Origin: Biscogniauxia marginata
Taxonomy: Eukaryota; Ascomycota; Sordariomycetes; Xylariales; Xylariaceae
Direction: 5' to 3'
Length of the DNA stretch: 64,000 nt
NCBI GenBank assembly: GCA_022695795.1
Contig: MU404094.1
Coordinates: 186,001-250,000 of the forward strand
Shown: piece after piece, positions 58,390 to 64,000 of the stretch
Layout: every line of letters starts with the position of its first letter
Position numbering within the stretch: position 1 is the stretch's first letter
The notes under the pieces: model-generated
Told to the model about the DNA's origin: nothing
The model's input: the letters and a program-made list of their open reading frames with translations, nothing else
The model's database searches: none
Position numbers and translations under genes: made by a program

Positions 58390-60063
58390 TCTCGTTTAAT
58401 AATATTATTTTTTCGTTAAAGTTATAACGTACTACACAAGCAAATGGGCCACATAAGCGAGTGGGCCACATAATTTTTTATATAAAATCGGGTTTTTAAA
58501 ATATATATATAACTTAACATATAAAAATCGGAAAAACTCTAGACCTTTTTTTAGTTATATAATTAATAATCTTAGTTAAATATAAAATCGAAAAAAATAT
58601 AAAATAAAATAACGTGCCTTATAAGCGAGTGAGTTATATAAGTAAATGAATCATTTAATTTTTTATATAAAATTAACTTTTTAAAAAATTTATAATTTAA
58701 TACATAAAAATCGTAAAAATCTCGGACCTTTTTTTAATTATATAACTATATAGTTTAATTAAAAATAAAGTTAAAAATTAATATTAGAAAATATATATAT
58801 AAAAACCGCGTAAAAACTAAAATTATAATAAAATATATAACCTTTTTACGTATTTTTCCGTGTATTTAATTTTCTATTTTTTAAGTTTTATTATAAATAA
58901 AATATATAATTATATAATTAAAAAAAGATTTAAAACTTTTCCGATTTTTATATGGAAAGTTATAAATTTTCGAAAAAGTTGATTTTATATAAAAAATCAT
59001 TTTATTTATAAGTTTATTTTATTTACTTATTTATATAATACGTTAATATGTCTTATAAGCAAGTAATTTATATAAGTAAATAAGCTAGTTTTTATAACTT
59101 TCGTAGTTTTAACCATTAAAAAACATTTACGCGGCATTAAAATTAATTAATTATTATTATTATTCGAATTGTTTTTTTAGTTTTACGCTTTAAAAATTAA
59201 ATACCTTTTTTATATTAAATATTTAGTTTTTTAACGCGTGATTTAAGTCGATTAATTTATAATATTATAATAACTTATTATTATTAAAAAGTAAAATTAA
59301 AATGTTAAATAATAACTAAATAATAACTAAACTTAATATAAAATTTATAAAGCATTTTAATTTTTATATTAAAAATTAAATATAAGGTTTTAAGCGCTTA
59401 TTAATTTTAAATAATCACGAGGGTTATTATTTTATAAGATTCGAAAAATGTTATAAAAAACTCGATATTATTACATTTTATATACTTAGTTATTTATTAT
59501 ATAAATTATAACCTCTCGACTTTATATATTTTAATATCTTAAAAAAAGTATATAATAATTACTTAAAAAACTTAATAAAACGTTATTATTATTACGTTAT
59601 AAAAAAACTTTTTAATTAACTTTATAAAATATTTATTATTATAATAATTACTTCGAATATATAAATTAATTCCTTTTAATTTAAAAAAGATTATTATTAT
59701 ATTACTTTTTATATAAAAAACGTATATATCTTTTCTCGACTTTAATATAAATTAAATGTTTTAAAAAGCCAAAATATTTATAATAACTTATAAAGTGTTA
59801 TTATAATTTAATTTAATTATAAATAAAGTTAAAAGGCATTATAAATACTTATAACTAGCTTATAAAAACTATTTTATTATTAATATATAAAATAGCTTTA
59901 TTACGAGATAAAATTACTTATTTTCAAAAAATAAATTATATTCTTAATAAATAACGTAAAATTAAAAATAAATAATTATAATTAAAAAGAATAATTAATA
60001 TAAAAAAGGGTCTTAAAAAGTAATAACTAAATAAAAACGATATAATATATATAATTAAATTAA
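58390..60063. repeat. AT-rich RIP-degraded block, left part of right flank
   Basis: Degraded repeats with no coding potential. 58437-58560 and 58609-59043 carry the fold-back element arms. From about 59045 the sequence follows the DNA transposon at 694-2805 (ACGCGGCATTAAAATTAATTA, AATACCTTTTTTATATTAAA, later TTATTATTAAAAAGTAAAATTA), with internal deletions, ending where the LTR begins at 60064. Confidence 0.75.
58609..59043. mobile_element. About 435-bp non-autonomous element with long TIRs
   Basis: The left end (AACGTGCCTTATAAGCGAGTG, then TTTTTTATATAAAATTAACTT) and the right end (GTTGATTTTATATAAAAAATC, then TTATATAATACGTTA) are inverted copies of about 110-130 bp around a central AT-rich stretch containing ACCGCGTAAAAACTAAAATT. 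It sits next to a second left arm at 58437. Arms of the same family occur at 5611-5870 and 61381-61500. Confidence 0.6.
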
Positions 60064-60592
60064 TGTGACGAACCTCCTTGTGTGTTCCTAGTTAGTTAAC
60101 TTCACAGGTAAATACGTACTGGGTTTTCTTGATTTTGAAGGTAATAGTGAATTAAGATTAGTTTAAGTGATTTATAATGTCTTGTCCGTCAGAGAGATTT
60201 CAAGGTACTCTCACTATAGTATTAAGGAGTGACTGTAGTCTTAGATTAATAGCTGGAGAATGAAAGACTAGATACATGAGAAATCCCATTCTTCTTATAC
60301 TCATTCTCCCTTGTATACGTTCTTTCCGTTTGGTATGTTGGATACCAAGAGAATTAGACCTAATCAGATGAATACCTCTGATTCATTAGACTTAATCAGA
60401 TGAATACCTTTGATTTATTAGACCTAATCAGATGAATACCTCTGATTCTTCAGACTTAATTAGATGAATACCTCTAATTGGGTCACGGGATGTTACATCA
60501 CATTACAAAGAGGGGACCACTGGTCCGTTCATTCTTGGTCCGTGCCCGACTACCCCTGCTGGAAATCCTTCTAACACAGTTGGTTCGTAACA
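60064..60592 (+). mobile_element. LTR copy, forward orientation, weakly degraded
   Basis: 529 bp from TGTGACGAACCTCC to TGGTTCGTAACA, the same family as 52081-52583 in opposite orientation. It has four tandem units of about 32 bp (AATCAGATGAATACCTYTGATT) at about 60370-60475, against three related units in the 52081 copy. The first about 100 bp show some C-to-T changes. Flanking 5-mers (ATTAA and CCGTC) do not match, so one side was probably rearranged: its left is degraded transposon, its right is ordinary DNA. Confidence 0.85.
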
Positions 60593-61075
60593 CCGTCCTT
60601 CGTGGTCAGCATAGACGGCAACATTACATCGTCTCCTTCTACACCATACCTTCTTCCCACGAAGCAAATGTCCGAGAAACAGGCAGAGGCTAGTTGTCCC
60701 AGACTTGCAGAGCAGTATAAGGGTAGGTATATTACTTGTTGTTGAGCTGGAGAGGTAGGCTACTCTCCAGGCCCACTATCATTATCATAGTACTATATAC
60801 AAGCTTAAAAGCATGGGCCACCTGTCCGTGACAAGCAGCGTGTGTGAGAAGTTCTCGTCATTGGCCATTATAAGAAGACGAAAAATAACATACAAGTTGT
60901 GCAGATGATGTAGACAAAACAGATATGTCTGGTTTAATTACGTTGAATAAGAAGCAATGAATCTGGAATCTCTCATAGATCCACTTGCGTAGATTTTGCA
61001 TCGTCGTGTACTCAAGTAAGCAGAAGAATTCAAAGACTTAACATTCAGAGGAAATGGTGAGAACGAGAGGAGAGT
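60593..61075. other. Unique DNA with one short repeat copy
   Basis: Normal-composition stretch between the LTR and the tRNA gene. It contains the second copy of the TGTTAC...GTGACA-type repeat (60730-60833). No gene supported. Confidence 0.55.
60730..60833 (+). repeat. Short repeat, copy 2 (TATTAC...GTGACA)
   Basis: Close relative of 49205-49306. The first bases read TATTAC instead of TGTTAC, a G-to-A change. The hairpin-forming CTGGAGAG / CTCTCCAG is kept. Both copies are preceded by a similar GGGTAsGTA sequence, so homology may start a few bases earlier. Confidence 0.6.
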
Positions 61076-61085
61076 AAAAAAAAAA
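61076..61085 (-). terminator. Polymerase III terminator of the tRNA gene
   Basis: A run of ten A on the plus strand, that is T10 on the tRNA's coding strand, begins three bases past the tRNA 3' end. This is the standard RNA polymerase III stop signal. Confidence 0.8.
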
Positions 61086-61087
61086 GT

Positions 61088-61254
61088 TGACAAGAGGGGG
61101 ATTCGAACCCCCGCCTCTTTCGAGAGTAGAAAAACTCCCCGTTCCACGTGGGAGAAGATGAGAAAGTCTTGACTATATAGGGTGAGTTGGATTGACTTCA
61201 ATTAGTAGGGTGGGGTACATACGTCTACCGCCTTAACCGCTCGGCCATCTTGCC
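61088..61254 (-). tRNA. Class II tRNA with intron, probably tRNA-Ser
   Basis: The minus strand reads GGCAAGATGGCCGAGCGGTT at the 5' end and GGGGGTTCGAATCCCCC TCTTGTC at the 3' end. The acceptor (GGCAAGA/TCTTGTC, one G-U), D arm and T arm pair perfectly, the A box (TGGCCGAGCGGTT) and B box are intact, and a long variable arm (CTC GAAA GAG) marks Ser/Leu type. The anticodon stem GTAGA/TCTAC flanks an interrupted loop, so an intron of about 80 nt is present. GTAGA/TCTAC resembles fungal tRNA-Ser. The base after C32 is G, not the invariant T33, so the anticodon cannot be assigned and the copy may be defective or unusually spliced. Confidence 0.75.
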
Positions 61255-61705
61255 GTAGTAGGAAAATTCTTCTTTATTAATACTTATAATTCTTTCTCTT
61301 AGGATGATATCATAGGTATCGCACTTATTTAAGCAAGTTAATTTATAATATAATTTATATTTGTTAATTATTATAAATAACATGTCTTATATGCGAGTAG
61401 GCTATATAAACGAGTAAACCATTTAATTTTTTATATAAAATCGACTTTTTTTAAAAAATTTATAACTTTACATATAAAAATTATAAAAGTCTTAAATTGT
61501 TAATAAATATATATATAAAGTAAATAATAATAATAATAGAAAGTAAGTGGGGTGAAACGATATATATTAAATTATTTAAAGAAAAAACTATTTATTTAAA
61601 GGTTATAAAGAAAAAGCGACCTTTATATATACCGAAAATATATAAAAGTATATAAATAAATATATTATATAATTATTATAAACTTTTATTTTAAAGTAAT
61701 AATAA

Positions 61706-61885
61706 ATAACATATCATATAAGCAAATAAATAAAACAAGCTTATAAACGAAATTTTATAATTATTACATTTTTTATATTAAGTATTTAGTTTTTTAAAAT
61801 GTAATTTATATTATTTATTTAAAAATTAATATATTTATTATTATTTTTAAAACGTATAAAATTATAATTATATATTTTATTATTA

Positions 61886-61926
<41 letters not shown>

Positions 61927-62787
61927 TAAATTTAATAATTAAAAATTTACGATATTTTTAATATTACATTATAATAATAATTTAAAGGTATATTTACGCG
62001 ATTAATTATTTTTTTAAATTTTTAAATTTTTAAATTTTATAAAAAAGCTATAATCGTTTAACATATTATTAATTTAAATAATTAGTTATTTTTTAATTAT
62101 GTTATTAAAATAATAAATATTTTATTACGCGATCGTAATATAAAGCGCGTCAAATAAAATTAAGTCTTTAATTTTATATAGTAATAAAAAACCTTTTAAA
62201 CGCGTTTAAATAAATAAATAGATTATTAAAAAGTTTTTTATAAAGACTTAAATATATACCGAAAATAATATAAATTAATATGTAATACGATTACGAAATA
62301 TAATATTTAAAAGGAAAATATATATAATTTTAATAAAATAAGGTTTATAATTAAAATAATTATTAAAACTAATATAATAATAATAAATATAAAACGATAT
62401 AAATAATTATAATAAGTTATAATTATTTAAATTATAAATATTATTGGTTATTTTTTATTATTTTAACTAAGAAAAAACATTTTATTTTATAATATCGCGA
62501 TAATTTATTATTATTAAAAAGTAAAATTACGGTATTAAATAATAATTAAATTATAAATAAATTTAATATAAACTTTATAAAGCATTTTTATAAATATATA
62601 AAAAAGATAATAAAAAGAATTATATATTTTTTAATTTTAAATAGTTATAAAAGTTATTATTTTATTAACTTCGAAAATTATTATTAAAAAATATTGTTAT
62701 ACTTTATATATTTAGTTATTTGTTATATAAATTTTAACTTTTTAATTTTATATGTTTTAATATTTTAAAATAAATATATAATAATTA
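61706..62787. mobile_element. Second copy of the long-TIR DNA transposon, truncated
   Basis: The left end CATATAAGCAAATAAATAAAACAAGCTT followed by AACGAAATTTTATAATTATT aligns with 699-750. Later blocks (CGCGTCAAATAAAATTAAGT; CCTTTTAAACGCGTTTAAATA) align with about 1286-1350. It stops at 62787 where an LTR of the other family begins, so the LTR inserted into it or recombination removed the right half. An (ATT)n microsatellite of about 45 bp sits at 61878-61923. Confidence 0.7.
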
Positions 62788-63263
62788 TATAACGAACCTC
62801 CTTATATGTTCCTAGTTAATTAACTTCATAAGTAAGTATATACTAGGTTTTCTTGATTTAAAAGTAATAATAAATTAAAATTAATTTAAAAGCTTTATAA
62901 TACTTTATTCGTTAAAGAGATTTCAAGGTACTCTTATTATAATATTAAAAAGTAATTATAGTTTTAGATTAATAGCTAAAAAACTAGAATGAATAACTAG
63001 ACATATAAAAAATACCGTTCTTTTTATATTTATTCATTTTATTTTTTATTCCTTATAATTAATATGTTAAATACCTTTAAATAAGTCTTATTTATACTTA
63101 TTTATTTTTTACTAGATATTACTAAATATATTTATTTATATATATCTATATTACATAATAATAGGTTATTTTTCCTTTTTAAGATTTATGTCCGGTGTAA
63201 AAACAAAAATAATAAGAATAATACCTTTATTATTTAATTATTTACCTTGGTTAATTCGTAATA
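62788..63263 (+). mobile_element. LTR copy, heavily degraded
   Basis: It starts TATAACGAACCTCC where the intact copies have TGTGACGAACCTCC and ends near TTAATTCGTAATA where they have TTGGTTCGTGACA; most differences are G-to-A or C-to-T. Its tandem-unit region (TTAAATAAGTCTTATTTATAC) matches the variant in the 3544-4250 copy, so these two are the same subfamily. Confidence 0.7.
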
Positions 63264-63537
63264 TTATTTTTTTTCTTAAAATCTTTATCTTTATTATGTT
63301 TATTAATTATAATACTAAGCGTTATCGTGAAAATTAAAAGTAAAGTCGTAAGGAGCTTATTAATCGAATTAATTAAATAAGTTTTAATATTAATATTATG
63401 TTTTGTTTTTATTATTTTAATTATAACTTAAAATATGTAATATCGTTTAAAGTATCGAAAAAATATAATAAATACGTTTTTTATTAACATTAATATAATA
63501 AAGTAAGAATTCTTTTTAGCTCTTTTTAAAATTTAAA

Positions 63538-63929
63538 TGTTACGAATCTCACGTACAAGTCACGTAAGTAAAGGTGATTTGGTGAATCGAGAATAAGTAA
63601 CGAGCGACTCACTAATTTAAGGTGATTCGATAAATCGTAAGTAGGTAACGAGCGATTCACCGATTTAATTGTTTTATGTGAAGGAAAGAAAAAGTATAAA
63701 TAAATTGGAATTTCTTATATAATTAGTTTCTCGTTTTTTAGCTATTAATTTAAGACTATAATCACTTTTTAATATTATAATAAGAGTATTTTAAAATCTC
63801 TTTAACGAATAAGGCATTAAAAATCACTTAAATTAATCTTGATTTATTATTACTTTTAAATCAAGAAAACTTAATACGTACTTACTTATGAAGTTAATTA
63901 ACTAGAAATATATAAGAAGGTTTGTTACA
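63538..63929 (-). mobile_element. LTR copy, reverse orientation, third variant
   Basis: From TGTTACGAATCTC to AAGGTTTGTTACA. The inner half matches the family (AAAATCTCTTTAACGAATAA; AATCAAGAAAACTTAATACG). The outer half instead has two tandem units of about 48 bp beginning AAGGTGATTYGRTRAATCG and containing AACGAGCGAYTCAC, unrelated to the units of the other copies. No flanking duplication is obvious. Confidence 0.65.
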
Positions 63930-64000
63930 TTTTAATAACTCCTTAATTAATGTTTAATATTGGTTTAAGAAAAGGGATTCTCGGTCGAACAAGTCTTAAA

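Larger units (their letters stand above)
61255..64000. repeat. AT-rich RIP-degraded block, right part
   Basis: No coding potential. It begins with a fold-back element arm at 61381-61500, then a degraded copy of the DNA transposon (61706-62787), an LTR (62788-63263), further AT-rich sequence, and a reverse LTR variant (63538-63929). The window ends inside the block. Confidence 0.8.

Noticed and set aside
1..64000. CRISPR array, telomere or centromere-specific repeats
   Set aside because: No regularly spaced direct repeats with unique spacers. No TTAGGG array at either end, only isolated TTAGGTTAGG near 12000. The AT-rich blocks are explained by degraded transposons, so a centromere cannot be claimed from sequence alone.

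Overview
The window looks like part of a nuclear chromosome of a filamentous ascomycete, most likely a Sordariomycete-type fungus; I cannot name the species. The evidence is short GT-AG introns (about 45-160 nt) with CTAAC-like branch points, fungal gene families (Spo7, Cld1/ABHD-type hydrolase, 2EXR protein, Gal80-like oxidoreductase, berberine-type FAD oxidase, delta-12-type desaturase), and abrupt blocks of extremely AT-rich DNA that look like transposons degraded by repeat-induced point mutation (RIP). Two such blocks (about 1-6510 and about 58390-64000) flank a gene-bearing island of normal composition.

Layout. 1-6510: RIP-degraded repeats, with a long-TIR DNA transposon, a 7-bp minisatellite, nested LTRs and a fold-back element. 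6511-8520: a small non-degraded patch with a tRNA-like SINE-type relic. 8524-11214 (-): 853-aa disordered protein with a possible N-myristoylation start. 15649-18155 (+): 738-aa repeat- and Lys/Glu-rich protein with in-frame mini-exons. 18674-19616 (-): ubiquitin C-terminal hydrolase. 22275-24095 (-): secreted FAD-linked oxidase. 29524-31251 (-): mitochondrial-type alpha/beta hydrolase. 32521-32706 (-): possible small gene. 33806-35062 (+): Spo7-like. 36348-37346 (+): STYX-like phosphatase. 38558-39307 (+): 2EXR protein interrupted by UGA-CUA. 41655-44974 (+): 1085-aa acidic nuclear-type protein. 48068-48793 (+): Gal80-like pseudogene. 52081-52583: solo LTR with target-site duplication. 53935-55183 (-): short-chain dehydrogenase pseudogene. 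55778-57145 (-): intact fatty-acid desaturase. 58390 onward: a second degraded block, with an LTR at 60064 and a class II tRNA gene at 61088-61254.

The genes do not form one pathway. The UCH, Spo7, hydrolase and phosphatase genes look like core genes. The FAD oxidase, the 2EXR protein, the dead dehydrogenase/desaturase pair and the dead Gal80-like gene look accessory, and they become commoner toward the degraded right flank. The broken genes carry mostly C:G-to-T:A changes, which fits slow decay, possibly RIP leaking from neighbouring repeats. Exon models were assembled by eye from splice motifs and reading-frame continuity and were not checked against transcripts. Family assignments come from motif recognition, not database searches.
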